From contig NZ_PGFV01000003.1 in assembly GCF_021023135.1 (NCBI RefSeq), positions 1 to 64,000 on the forward strand: 64,000 nucleotides of DNA, written 5' to 3'. Position 1 is the stretch's first letter. Every line of letters begins with the position of its first letter. The notes below the pieces were generated by a model. The model searched no databases and had not been told where the DNA came from. It was given only the letters and a program-made list of their open reading frames with translations. The position numbers and the translations under genes were made by a program. The DNA is from Brevibacterium sp. CCUG 69071 (GTDB lineage: Bacteria; Actinomycetota; Actinomycetes; Actinomycetales; Brevibacteriaceae). Below are positions 16,310 through 24,912 of this stretch, piece after piece.

Positions 16310-19300
16310 GTGGTGTACGAGAACCGACCACACGCCGCCAGGAAGAACAAACAGAGCCTCGCCGCAGAGAAACGAACCGCCGCGACCGGCGGCACCGGCA
16401 TCTCCACCGACTGGCGTGAGGCCTTCGCTCCCCTCGCCGAGGCGGTTCCCCAGCAGCACACGCCCGTGGCCTTGGGCTTCGAGCTCGTCGAGATCGTCGC
16501 CCGCACCTGGTTCGAGCCGAAGCACACGAATCTCCTCGACAGCCACGAGGTCACCCCCGGGGCGAATCCCGCCCTGGCGATTCGCCCTCTCCTGCTCAGC
16601 GAATCCGGCAACTGGGTGAAGAAGTCCCTGACCTGGCGCACCATCGACCGCATGGCCCGCCAGTTCGACGTCGACCCCCGCCACCAGGAATGGTTCAATC
16701 AACTCGCCGGGCTGCGCACCAGAGACAAGACCGACTTCACTCCCGACGGGGCGCCGTACAACCTCGGCGATTTCCACACTCCTCTGCTCTGGGAGCTCTT
16801 CGAACAGGGCCGGCACCTCGGGATCGAATTCGTCGGCGTCAATCAGGGCATGGACGTGCGCATCGGCCGCCGGGCGAAGGGCCTCATCGACGTCGGCCGA
16901 GTACAGGGTCAGCTGCGTGTACAGCCGCGGACGACGATCGACGAACGCGAGTTCGCTCCGGGCCTGGTCAAACCCATCTGGACGCACGGATTCTTCGGCG
17001 TCGACGTCCGATCCGGATTCAGTGTCACACTGGCGCCGGCGGAGAAGCCGACGACCACCTCGGCGCTGCTCGTGTTCTCCTCCCCCGGACCGATCACGAT
17101 CCCAGCGGCGGAGACCGAGGAGTTCTTCGAGGAGTACTACCCCCAGCTGCGCACCAGCGCCGAGGTGGTCAGCAGCGACGACTCCGTGACGTTCCCGCAG
17201 TACCGCGAGCCCCGGCTCGTCCTCTTCCTCACCTACGCCGGCATCGATGACCTCAGCGTGCGCTGGTACTGGGAGTATTCGGGCCCGCGGCGCACCTATC
17301 CGATCGCCGCTCCCGGCAGAGCCGGCAATGCGGGGAGCTCGCCGGCCAAGACAGGGACCTCAGCAGGCAGAGTCGGCACCGCCTCGGCGAACGGACTCCG
17401 CGATCCCGAGCACGAAGCCGCCGTCCTCGGAGAGGTCAACCAAGTGCTGGCCGATACCTATGAGACCGGCTCGCGGCTGCGCTCCCCCATCGACACCGAA
17501 CTGCGTGATGCCGACACTGCGGACTTCGTCGTCAACGTCCTTCCCGGGCTGACCGAGATCGCCCACCTCAAGGTCATCGAGCGCGGGAAGAAGCAGCCCT
17601 ACCGGGAGCTCGGGGGCGAACCGAACGTCAAGATCACCACGGTCGAATCGGAGAAGAACGACTGGTTCGACCTCGGTTTCCAGATCACCGTCGACGGCCA
17701 CGCGGTCCCGTTCGTCAAGCTCTACAAGGCTTTGGCTGCGGGGACGAAGAAGATCAAACTCGCCGACGACACCTTCCTGTCCCTGCATAAACCCGTCTTC
17801 GACCGTCTCAAAGCCCTCCTCGCCGAGGCGGACCTCATCCCCGAATGGGAACCCGAATCCCCGAAGATCTCGCGCCTGCACGTGGGCCTGTGGTCCGAGT
17901 TCGAAGACCTCGCCGACGAGTCCGAACCGGCTGTGACCTGGCGCGAATCCGCGCAGGCCCTGGCCGATCTCGAGCACCTGCCGGCAACCGAGGTGCCCGA
18001 GTTGGGCGGGGCCCGGATGCGGCCCTACCAAGTCCAGGGATTCCGCTGGTTGGCACTGCTCTACCGGTGCCGCCTCGGCGGAGTCCTCGCCGACGACATG
18101 GGTCTCGGGAAGACCTTGCAGACCCTCGCACTCATCCAGCACGCGCGGTCCGAACACGCGCAGGCCGAACACGCGACCTCCACACCGGGCGATTCGTCTT
18201 CGGCACCGACCGAGCCGCTGCCGCCCTTCCTCGTCGTCGCCCCCACCTCGGTGGTCCCGAACTGGGTGAAAGAAGCCGCGAAATTCACCCCCGACCTCGA
18301 CGTCCGTGTCGTGACCGAGTCGACGAAGAAGAGGAAGACGACCCTCGCCGAGGTGGTCGCCGGAGCCGATGTCATCGTCCTCTCCTACGCGATGCTCAGG
18401 CTCGAGGAGGAGCCCATTTCAGAGTTGGAGTGGGCCGGCCTCATCCTCGACGAAGCCCAGTTCGTCAAGAACAGCTCTTCGCAGGCTCACCAGGCGGCGC
18501 TGGCGGTCAACGCTCCTTTCCGTCTGGCGCTGACCGGGACTCCGCTGGAGAATTCGCTGCGCGACCTGTGGTCGCTCTTCGCCATCACCGCGCCCGGTCT
18601 CTTCCCTTCGGCGCATCGCTTCGACGACGAGTACGTGCGGCCCATCGAAGGCGGGGAGAATCCGGGCCGGATGCTGCGATTGCAGCGACGGATCCGCCCG
18701 TTCATGATGCGCCGGTCGAAGGACCTCGTGGCCGCCGATCTGCCCGAGAAGCAGGAGCAGGTCATCACCGTCGAGCTCAGCGCCGCACACCGGAAGCTCT
18801 ACGATCGGGTGCTGCAGAAGGAGCGGAAGAAGATCCTCGGCTTCATCGACAGCGACTACGACAAGCAGCGGTTCATCGTCTTCCGGTCTCTCACGCTGCT
18901 GCGCATGCTCGCGCTCGACCCGAGCATCGTCGATGCCGAACACGCTGAGGTTCCTTCGTCCAAGCTGACCGCGATGCTCGAACGCCTCGACGATGTCCTC
19001 GCCGAAGAGCACCGGTCGATCATCTTCAGCCAGTTCACCTCGTTCCTGTCCCATGTCGCCGCGGAGCTCGATCGCCGAGGCGTCCCCTATGTCGTCCTCG
19101 ACGGTTCCACCCGCAATCGCGGGCGGGTCGTCGAGGAGTTCCGCACGGGGGTCGCGCCCGTGTTCCTCATCAGCCTCAAGGCCGGCGGGTTCGGTCTCAA
19201 CCTCACCGAGGCTGACTACGTCTTCCTCATGGATCCGTGGTGGAACCCCGCCTCGGAGAATCAGGCCATCGACCGAGCGCATCGGATCGGGCAGACGAAG

Positions 19301-19492
19301 AACGTCATGGTCTACCGGTATGTCACCGAGGGCACGATCGAGGAGAAGGTGCTCGCCCTGCAGAAGCGCAAGGCCGAGCTCTTCGACTCACTCATGACCG
19401 AGGGCGGCACCTTCGCCGGCCGCGGACCCTCCGGCCAGGCGTTCAGCCAGACCGTCACGGCCGAGGACATCAAGGGGCTACTTGGAGGGTAG
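16310..19492 (+). CDS. SNF2-family DNA helicase/translocase, 1060 residues
   Basis: A large cytoplasmic ATPase of the bacterial SNF2 group. The N-terminal half (residues 1 to about 560) is family-specific and of unknown fold. The helicase core follows: motif I DDMGLGKTLQT near residue 595, APTSVVPNW (Ia), DEAQ (II), TGTPLEN (III), then the second RecA lobe with SQFTSF, SLKAGGFGLNLTEAD (V) and QAIDRAHRIGQ (VI). All core motifs look intact. The start is one of two GTG codons (16310, 16313), and the second sits better behind GAGAGG. Such proteins move along DNA and remodel nucleoprotein, so a role in repair, transcription or defence is possible. It is convergent with the DUF4041 gene. Confidence 0.92.
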   Translation: MVYENRPHAARKNKQSLAAEKRTAATGGTGISTDWREAFAPLAEAVPQQHTPVALGFELVEIVARTWFEPKHTNLLDSHEVTPGANPALAIRPLLLSESGNWVKKSLTWRTIDRMARQFDVDPRHQEWFNQLAGLRTRDKTDFTPDGAPYNLGDFHTPLLWELFEQGRHLGIEFVGVNQGMDVRIGRRAKGLIDVGRVQGQLRVQPRTTIDEREFAPGLVKPIWTHGFFGVDVRSGFSVTLAPAEKPTTTSALLVFSSPGPITIPAAETEEFFEEYYPQLRTSAEVVSSDDSVTFPQYREPRLVLFLTYAGIDDLSVRWYWEYSGPRRTYPIAAPGRAGNAGSSPAKTGTSAGRVGTASANGLRDPEHEAAVLGEVNQVLADTYETGSRLRSPIDTELRDADTADFVVNVLPGLTEIAHLKVIERGKKQPYRELGGEPNVKITTVESEKNDWFDLGFQITVDGHAVPFVKLYKALAAGTKKIKLADDTFLSLHKPVFDRLKALLAEADLIPEWEPESPKISRLHVGLWSEFEDLADESEPAVTWRESAQALADLEHLPATEVPELGGARMRPYQVQGFRWLALLYRCRLGGVLADDMGLGKTLQTLALIQHARSEHAQAEHATSTPGDSSSAPTEPLPPFLVVAPTSVVPNWVKEAAKFTPDLDVRVVTESTKKRKTTLAEVVAGADVIVLSYAMLRLEEEPISELEWAGLILDEAQFVKNSSSQAHQAALAVNAPFRLALTGTPLENSLRDLWSLFAITAPGLFPSAHRFDDEYVRPIEGGENPGRMLRLQRRIRPFMMRRSKDLVAADLPEKQEQVITVELSAAHRKLYDRVLQKERKKILGFIDSDYDKQRFIVFRSLTLLRMLALDPSIVDAEHAEVPSSKLTAMLERLDDVLAEEHRSIIFSQFTSFLSHVAAELDRRGVPYVVLDGSTRNRGRVVEEFRTGVAPVFLISLKAGGFGLNLTEADYVFLMDPWWNPASENQAIDRAHRIGQTKNVMVYRYVTEGTIEEKVLALQKRKAELFDSLMTEGGTFAGRGPSGQAFSQTVTAEDIKGLLGG

Positions 19493-19499
19493 GTGCCCC

Positions 19500-20906
19500 C
19501 TATCCCCTTAGTTCGCGCGGACGTGCCGGCCACTTGGACCATGACTGTCTGAATTCCGCAGCCTCCGCGGTATCGGTGAATTCCAGCATGTTCCCGACAC
19601 GCTCCATCAGAACTAGTCTTACCTCCTCAGGAGTCGCAAAGAAGAACTCTTTTCTGGGGTTCGCCTGGTTCAAAGCACGATCAGCGAAGAGTTTGTGGAG
19701 TTCGTTTTCAAGGGTCACTGCGTCCTCTGAGAAAAACAGAGTATGCGTATCAAATCGGAACGGGACAGAAGCGCCGCTCAGTTCGGAAATCCGCTCAGAT
19801 GGCTCAAGCCTCCGCGTCAAACCGATCTTCACCACGCCTCGACCGAATGCGCCCTCATTCGAGATCACGTAGATGTAGCCAGCTCTGATATTTGCTGCCC
19901 GGAAGTCATTGTGCTCGATTGCTTCGTCAATGACCGCTAGGCGCTCATTCAATGCATCATCGGCCTGCCCCTGTTCCTGAAGAATACGTAAAGTATTCGT
20001 CAGGTGGGTCTTCTCTTTGTCGAGACGCTTGCGCTCTTCTTCAAGTTCCTGTTGAACCTTCCGCTCTTCCCGGAGACGCTGTCGTTCTTCCCTTGCCTCC
20101 TCGCGCTCTTCCTGCTTTTTCATCAGCCAGTCAGCGGTCAGCTCAACCTCGTGCACGCGAAGGTCGTGGTACTGGTCACCGATCTGCATCTCCATCAATG
20201 CACCCAGTTTGGTGATGGCATTTCGGGTTGCTTCGAGCCTCCGAAGTGCCGTTCGAAGATTTCCTGCCCTGAGTGATCGGATCACATTGTCAGCTTCGGC
20301 ATTGTAGGCGCGCAGCATGAGCCTCCCCAGATCACTGGAGAGCTTCTTCCCCTGCGCCAAGGAATTGTTGAACGTAAACAGTTCTGAACGGGTTATCGCC
20401 CTTTTGCTCTTTACCAGGGCAGCAATTTGGCTTTCAATCTCGCGAAGCCGTTCTTTGTATGCAGCTGCTGACTCGAGTGGGTGATGATACCGGTAAATAC
20501 CAACGTCTTGGAGCACCTCTTGGTCGTTCAGCTCAACTAGGTCGGTTGACCGCGAATGGAGTTGCTGCTTGAGCCCCAAGTTTTCGGCAGCGAGAGATTC
20601 CAATTCCGCCTGCAGGTCTGGCACCGAGACCGGAGGGCTACTTGGGCGCGGCGGAACTTGATCGCTCACCGGCTCTGACCCGATGTGCCTTGTCGTCTCA
20701 CTACTTTCAGTACCTACGTGTGAATCTGCGGCATTATCGCTGGACTCGATTGAGGCACCCTGGTCTTCAGCGATCCATAGTTGCCAGCCTGGAGGCGGTG
20801 GCGGCCATGCAGGATCCGGAGCCCACGATGCGGGTGGCCACCATCCCTTCGGCGGCGCGGGCCAGCCTGGAGGGGGATTAAAAATCAATCCACCGTCATC
20901 TGTCAT
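19500..20906 (-). CDS. DUF4041 / T5orf172 (GIY-YIG-like) domain protein
   Basis: The 468-residue product starts with a Pro/Trp-rich segment of PPPGW, PPASW and PDPAW units (residues 10-45). Such segments are seen in many actinobacterial proteins of uncertain role. A long coiled coil runs through the middle (about 90-330) and includes the DUF4041 region. The C-terminus (about 344-440) has a GYIYVISNEGAFGRGVVKIG opening and a later FFFATPEEV, as in T5orf172/MUG113 domains, which are GIY-YIG-like nucleases. Its start overlaps the stop of the coiled-coil partner by four bases, so the two form one operon. Base composition is visibly AT-richer than the neighbourhood, suggesting acquisition. A defence role is inference. 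Confidence 0.78.
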   Translation of the reverse strand: MTDDGGLIFNPPPGWPAPPKGWWPPASWAPDPAWPPPPPGWQLWIAEDQGASIESSDNAADSHVGTESSETTRHIGSEPVSDQVPPRPSSPPVSVPDLQAELESLAAENLGLKQQLHSRSTDLVELNDQEVLQDVGIYRYHHPLESAAAYKERLREIESQIAALVKSKRAITRSELFTFNNSLAQGKKLSSDLGRLMLRAYNAEADNVIRSLRAGNLRTALRRLEATRNAITKLGALMEMQIGDQYHDLRVHEVELTADWLMKKQEEREEAREERQRLREERKVQQELEEERKRLDKEKTHLTNTLRILQEQGQADDALNERLAVIDEAIEHNDFRAANIRAGYIYVISNEGAFGRGVVKIGLTRRLEPSERISELSGASVPFRFDTHTLFFSEDAVTLENELHKLFADRALNQANPRKEFFFATPEEVRLVLMERVGNMLEFTDTAEAAEFRQSWSKWPARPRELRG

Positions 20907-22171
20907 TTAGTTGCCCGTATGCCATCGACGTCAACAGGAACGAGACCCACAGGATTCTTAGAAACCGTAGCGCCGAGATACTCCAGGGTTGCCGCAGGAA
21001 CTACTGCCGACAGTTCCAGGGAGTTGAAAGTTTCGCGGCCAGCTGCCACTGCCGCCAACGGCACAAACTCGTTTCTCCCGGTCGCTGGATTCAGGGTCTC
21101 AGTCGCCACCACAAGTGAGATGGCTTGGATCAGCTCTCGCCGGTCACCTTCGAATACTTCATGCAAGGTACGTAGCGCCAGCGAGTGGACTATCCCCGTG
21201 TACCGATCTTTGATGGCCTTCTGTGAAAGCGATGTCGTTGTAAGTTCGTCTGAGGTCTTCACATAGCGGTAGTTCTTGACAGTTTGGATCTCCGACGGAC
21301 CAGGAATCAACACCTGCATGGTCAGCTCAGCAGTATTGGGGTCGAATTTGGACGAGTGTTCGACGTTGAACCCTTCGGGGTATGAAGAGTTCGTCAGGAT
21401 GAGAGAGATGTACTCTTCGACTCGTTCAGGGACGCCGTAACTGAGTTCTGAGATGAACTCGTCCAATTCAGCGTTGAGTTTGTCGACTTCGTTCTGTCGG
21501 CTCTCGCACTCCTGCTTATACAACTGCAGAGCAGTCTCTAGCCGTGCAACTCTTGTTGCCTCTGCTTCTTCATATTCTCGCTCTTGCGCTTCCCGTCGCG
21601 CCGGCAGACTAGCAACTTCACGCTGCCAGCGATCAAAATCTGCCGAGTACTGTATCTCCACTTCCATCTGGGCCTTTGCATGCTTTTTCTTGCGCCCAAA
21701 CAGTCCTTTTGGCTTCGGTACTTCAGCCCTTTCAGGCCATGCGGGGTCTGGGATTGGCGTTGGCCGTTGCAACGGCTGACGCAAGTCTTCGCGCTCGAAC
21801 GGTGGATGTTCCACCTTCATTCGGAAGGTTTCAAGATCAATATAGTCATCGACGGGCAACGTCGCAGCTAGGATGCCGTCGAGCTCCGCGTAGGTTGCCG
21901 CCAGTTCGTCGTTGAGCCTTTCGACCTCTGCTTGACGTGAAGCCACATAAGCTGCGGCTGCTTCTCGCTCCAGTCGCTTCTTTTCAGCTGCTGTTGCCTT
22001 TGCAGCCGCAACTCTCGCACACTCTTGCTCTCGCTGCGCCTGTTCTAGTCGCCTATTCGCCGCGGCGCGTTCACGTTCTCGTGCACGCTGCCGCTGGTTC
22101 TCTTGCTGTGCTTGAATGCGCATCTGTCGCTGGACCTCAGCAACAAAGCCTCTGCGTCGAGCCATTGCCAT
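20903..22171 (-). CDS. Coiled-coil accessory protein paired with the DUF4041 protein
   Basis: A 422-residue cytoplasmic protein. Residues 5-110 form a strongly charged Arg/Gln/Ala-rich coiled coil (repeats such as RQRARERERAAANRR). A basic GLFGRKKKHAK patch lies near residue 155, a second coiled coil at about 170-245, and a globular C-terminal domain at about 250-422 with a strand-rich pattern (VPERVEEYISLILTNS). I do not recognise a named family. Relatives that I recall with this N-terminus lie beside or are fused to nuclease domains, which is memory, not a search. It is first in a two-gene operon with the DUF4041/GIY-YIG-like protein. Function unknown. Confidence 0.7.
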   Translation of the reverse strand: MAMARRRGFVAEVQRQMRIQAQQENQRQRARERERAAANRRLEQAQREQECARVAAAKATAAEKKRLEREAAAAYVASRQAEVERLNDELAATYAELDGILAATLPVDDYIDLETFRMKVEHPPFEREDLRQPLQRPTPIPDPAWPERAEVPKPKGLFGRKKKHAKAQMEVEIQYSADFDRWQREVASLPARREAQEREYEEAEATRVARLETALQLYKQECESRQNEVDKLNAELDEFISELSYGVPERVEEYISLILTNSSYPEGFNVEHSSKFDPNTAELTMQVLIPGPSEIQTVKNYRYVKTSDELTTTSLSQKAIKDRYTGIVHSLALRTLHEVFEGDRRELIQAISLVVATETLNPATGRNEFVPLAAVAAGRETFNSLELSAVVPAATLEYLGATVSKNPVGLVPVDVDGIRATK

Positions 22172-22618
22172 TTCCTCCTACTGTAAGAGCCTCAGACTAT
22201 CCAACTAGTCAGATTTCAGAAAATGGTTTCTAAATGACGGACTTACTATCGATACCTCGCGCCAAAGCCAGCACGAAATAGGTGGCCGACCAACTGACCA
22301 CAACTTCTGAAGAGTGCCTCTTTCTTGCCGTTCCGACCCCACGCCGCAGCTATGTCTCCACGCTCCACGACGACGGTTGCGTAACCAGTCGGGGAGCAGA
22401 CCACGGGACAGCTAGATTTCATCTCACCTAGGTTCGCGAAACCAGTGAAGGGGCTTCCGTTCTAAGTCGTAAAGCAGCTCGCAAGCCCTCTTAGTCACTA
22501 TTCAGCAGGTTTCGATTCAATTGAAGAACCCTTCGGGTGTGCATCCTCCATGCACCGCAATGATTTGGCTGCCTCTGAGCGGCAGCGAGGCTCCATAAGG
22601 ACTCATTTCGTGGAAGCC
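22172..22618. other. 447-base intergenic stretch without a supported gene
   Basis: AT-richer sequence between the coiled-coil gene and the XRE-nucleotidyltransferase gene. No frame shows convincing protein. A HEPN-type partner, which often follows a nucleotidyltransferase antitoxin, is not found. A weak hairpin around TGCAT-N5-ATGCA (22540-22554) may end the XRE-nucleotidyltransferase transcript. The 3' part of the coiled-coil gene's promoter region is presumably here. Confidence 0.5.
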
Positions 22619-23089
22619 CTACAACGGAACGGCCTCCTCGGCTGCTGTCCATCCAGGAGGAAAGGGCTTCGTGTCGACGATGACGTCTGCGGGAAAACCG
22701 GTGATCTGGCGAACGCAATCAACGAAATTGGCGATGTCGAACGCGGTCGTTCCCTTGCCCGGAGTGACGAGAAGGTCAATATCACTGTCGAATCCGTCAT
22801 CACCCAGGGCGACCGAACCGAATATCCGGACGTTGCGCAGATCCCGCCGGGCAGCCTCCTGACGGATCTCTGCGTAGCAACGTTTCAGGGCGACATTGGG
22901 CCGATAGTCCGCGGCCTGCAACACGCGCTCGAGCATGTCCGGATCGACACTCAGCACACCCGATTCCATCTCGGCAATGACGCTCTCGGCGAGGTCAGCT
23001 CGACGAGCGAGCTCAGCTTGGGAGATATCAAAATCGAGCCGCGCTTCGCGGATGAGAGCGCCGGGGTTGTGCGTGCGGAAACGTCCCAT
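22619..23089 (-). CDS. XRE helix-turn-helix fused to a MNT-type nucleotidyltransferase
   Basis: A 156-residue two-domain protein. Residues 10-65 form a Cro/CI-type helix-turn-helix (ISQAELARRADLAESVIAEM). Residues 85-150 are a minimal nucleotidyltransferase with the GSVALGDDGFDSDIDLLV signature, where the two Asp of DSDIDL bind metal. Fusions and pairs of this type act as antitoxins or AMP-transferring regulators with a HEPN partner, but no HEPN gene is seen nearby, so it appears solitary. A TATATT element about seven bases upstream of the ATG suggests a leaderless transcript. A perfect 12-bp inverted repeat upstream is its likely operator. Confidence 0.82.
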   Translation of the reverse strand: MGRFRTHNPGALIREARLDFDISQAELARRADLAESVIAEMESGVLSVDPDMLERVLQAADYRPNVALKRCYAEIRQEAARRDLRNVRIFGSVALGDDGFDSDIDLLVTPGKGTTAFDIANFVDCVRQITGFPADVIVDTKPFPPGWTAAEEAVPL

Positions 23090-23150
23090 ACGAACGAATA
23101 TAGTCTGGTGTAACGGTAGCGACCATGCCCTAGGGCCCTACTTTCCGAAC

Positions 23151-23177
23151 ATTTACTTTAGGCACCCTAAAGTAAAT
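23151..23177. promoter_or_regulatory. 12-bp perfect inverted repeat, likely XRE operator
   Basis: ATTTACTTTAGG and CCTAAAGTAAAT flank a three-base centre (CAC). It is AT-rich in a GC-rich genome and lies 62 bases upstream of the XRE-nucleotidyltransferase start. The symmetry and position fit an autoregulatory operator for a Cro/CI-type dimer. Confidence 0.6.
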
Positions 23178-23273
23178 ATTCCCCTCGCGATCATGGGCTT
23201 ATCCCCGCTTAACAAGCCGTAACGGCGCTACCCACTTCGGCGATCACGACCACCGCCCCAGCAAACGACCCAG

Positions 23274-24287
23274 TCACGACAGCTGTTCGGGGCCCGTGTC
23301 GGTGCTGCCGAACTTGAGAGGCTCCCGCCCCGGGGCCGAGGGAGTGAGCACGACCTCCTGGATCATTCGCAGCCTCTCGAGCTCGACCTCGGCCTCTCGC
23401 AGGCGTACGGCGAGCGCGCTCTCCCGGTCATCGCCGGTGAGGTCGACGGCCGCGACGACGTAGACGCGACCGGCGCCGACGAACTCGATGTGGAGGTAGG
23501 AGACGCTGGCGATCGCTGGGTTCTCAAGCATTGAGGCGAGGAGGTCATCGCGCACCGCGGGGCTGACGGTCTCGCCGACGAGGAATCGGCGGTTGCGGTC
23601 CATGAGGACGACGGCGACGATGCCGAGGAGCACTCCGACGAGGATCGACCCGATCGCGTCGAAGGCGGCGATGCCGGTGATCTGGTGGAGTGCCATGGCG
23701 AGCAGGGCGATGGCGATGCCGATGAGCGCCGCGGCATCCTCGGCGAACACCGCGCGCAGGGTCGGGTTCGATCCGTTCATCACGTAGTCGACGGTGTGGC
23801 GGCGCAGCACGAGGGCGCGGCCCCGGGCCTGCCTCACCGACTGGATGAAGGAGAAGCCCTCGAAGAGCGCCGAGACGCCGAGGGCGATATAGCCGACGAG
23901 GTAGCTGGTCTCGGATTCGTCGGCGGTCAGCGACTGGATGCCGTGCCAGATCGACACGGCCGAGCCGACGGAGAAGAGCCCGAAGGCGGCGAACATCGAC
24001 CACACATATGCCTCGCGTCCGTGCCCGAGCGGGTGCTCGGCATCGGCGGGCTTCCCGCCACGGCGCTCGGCGATGATGAGGAAGATCTCGTTGCCGGTGT
24101 CGGCCCAGGAGTGCGCAGCTTCGGCGACCATCGCCGCAGACCCGGTGAGCACGGCTGCCACCGTCTTGGCGATGGCCACGAGCAGGTTCGCGACGAAGGC
24201 GATGATGACCGTGAGCAGACTGTCCCCACCGGAATCCGTCGACTCTGCAGAGTGCTCCTTCGTGTCGGCGCGGTCGTGCTCGTCCAT
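23274..24287 (-). CDS. Cation diffusion facilitator family metal transporter
   Basis: A 337-residue CDF exporter that swaps cytoplasmic Zn, Co, Fe or Mn for protons across the inner membrane. I start at ATG 24285-24287 (MDEHDRAD) behind AGAGGAA. The longer upstream reading is Cys/Arg-rich noise. Six membrane helices are expected. The transport-site motif AHSWADTGNEIF is in helix 2 and a second acidic site lies in the helix 5 region. The C-terminal cytoplasmic ferredoxin-like domain is present (about residues 235-330). The N-terminal extension is His/Asp/Glu-rich and may bind metal. Metal specificity cannot be read from this. Confidence 0.92.
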   Translation of the reverse strand: MDEHDRADTKEHSAESTDSGGDSLLTVIIAFVANLLVAIAKTVAAVLTGSAAMVAEAAHSWADTGNEIFLIIAERRGGKPADAEHPLGHGREAYVWSMFAAFGLFSVGSAVSIWHGIQSLTADESETSYLVGYIALGVSALFEGFSFIQSVRQARGRALVLRRHTVDYVMNGSNPTLRAVFAEDAAALIGIAIALLAMALHQITGIAAFDAIGSILVGVLLGIVAVVLMDRNRRFLVGETVSPAVRDDLLASMLENPAIASVSYLHIEFVGAGRVYVVAAVDLTGDDRESALAVRLREAEVELERLRMIQEVVLTPSAPGREPLKFGSTDTGPEQLS

Positions 24288-24333
24288 GGCTGTTCCTCTC
24301 GCGCGGTCGTCTGGGGTGTCACTCGGTCCCAGC

Positions 24334-24912
24334 TTACGACCGCGATGCCCGCAGCAGGCGGTCGACGAGTCGAGTGATGGTTCGGGCGCGGGCCTCGTCG
24401 CTGCGTGCGGTGAGGATCGGCAGCATCGCCTGGAACCGCTGTGCTCGGGTGAGGGCATCGAACGCCGCCGAGGCGGCAGGCGCCTCGGCGAGGGTCGTGG
24501 CCAGATCCTCGGGGACCGTCACCTGCGACTGTCCGAGGTAAGCGCGGTCCCAGCGGCCATCGGCCTGCGCCGCCGCCACCTCGGCGCGGCCGCGTTCACG
24601 CAGTCGCCCAGCGGACTCGAGGCGCTCGATGATGTCGACGTTGCGCTGTGACCAGGTCGATCGCGGTCGGCGGGGCGTGAACCGTTGGACGTAGCTCGTG
24701 TCATCGAACCGGCGGCGCTGCCCGTCGATCCATCCGCTGCACAGTGCCTCCTCCAGAGCATCCTGGTAGTTCAGCGAGGTCGGCGTGGTGACCCCCTTCT
24801 TCGCAAGCAGCACCCCCACACCGTCGCTGGAGTGATCATTGGCCATCAGCCAGTCGTGCCAGGCGTCGAGGTCGGCGACGATGAGCGGTGTCTCCGGGGT
24901 GGTGTCGGTCAT
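24334..24912 (-). CDS. YdeI/OmpD-associated family protein
   Basis: A 192-residue soluble protein of the YdeI family, with WHDWLMANDHSSDGVGVLLAKKG near the N-terminus, a CSGWIDGQRRRFDD stretch and an RFTPRRPRSTWSQRN stretch, all characteristic. Members are implicated in resistance to cationic peptides or oxidative stress, with little biochemistry known. It overlaps the WYL regulator gene by four bases, so it is coupled to that regulator and probably co-regulated. Confidence 0.87.
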   Translation of the reverse strand: MTDTTPETPLIVADLDAWHDWLMANDHSSDGVGVLLAKKGVTTPTSLNYQDALEEALCSGWIDGQRRRFDDTSYVQRFTPRRPRSTWSQRNVDIIERLESAGRLRERGRAEVAAAQADGRWDRAYLGQSQVTVPEDLATTLAEAPAASAAFDALTRAQRFQAMLPILTARSDEARARTITRLVDRLLRASRS

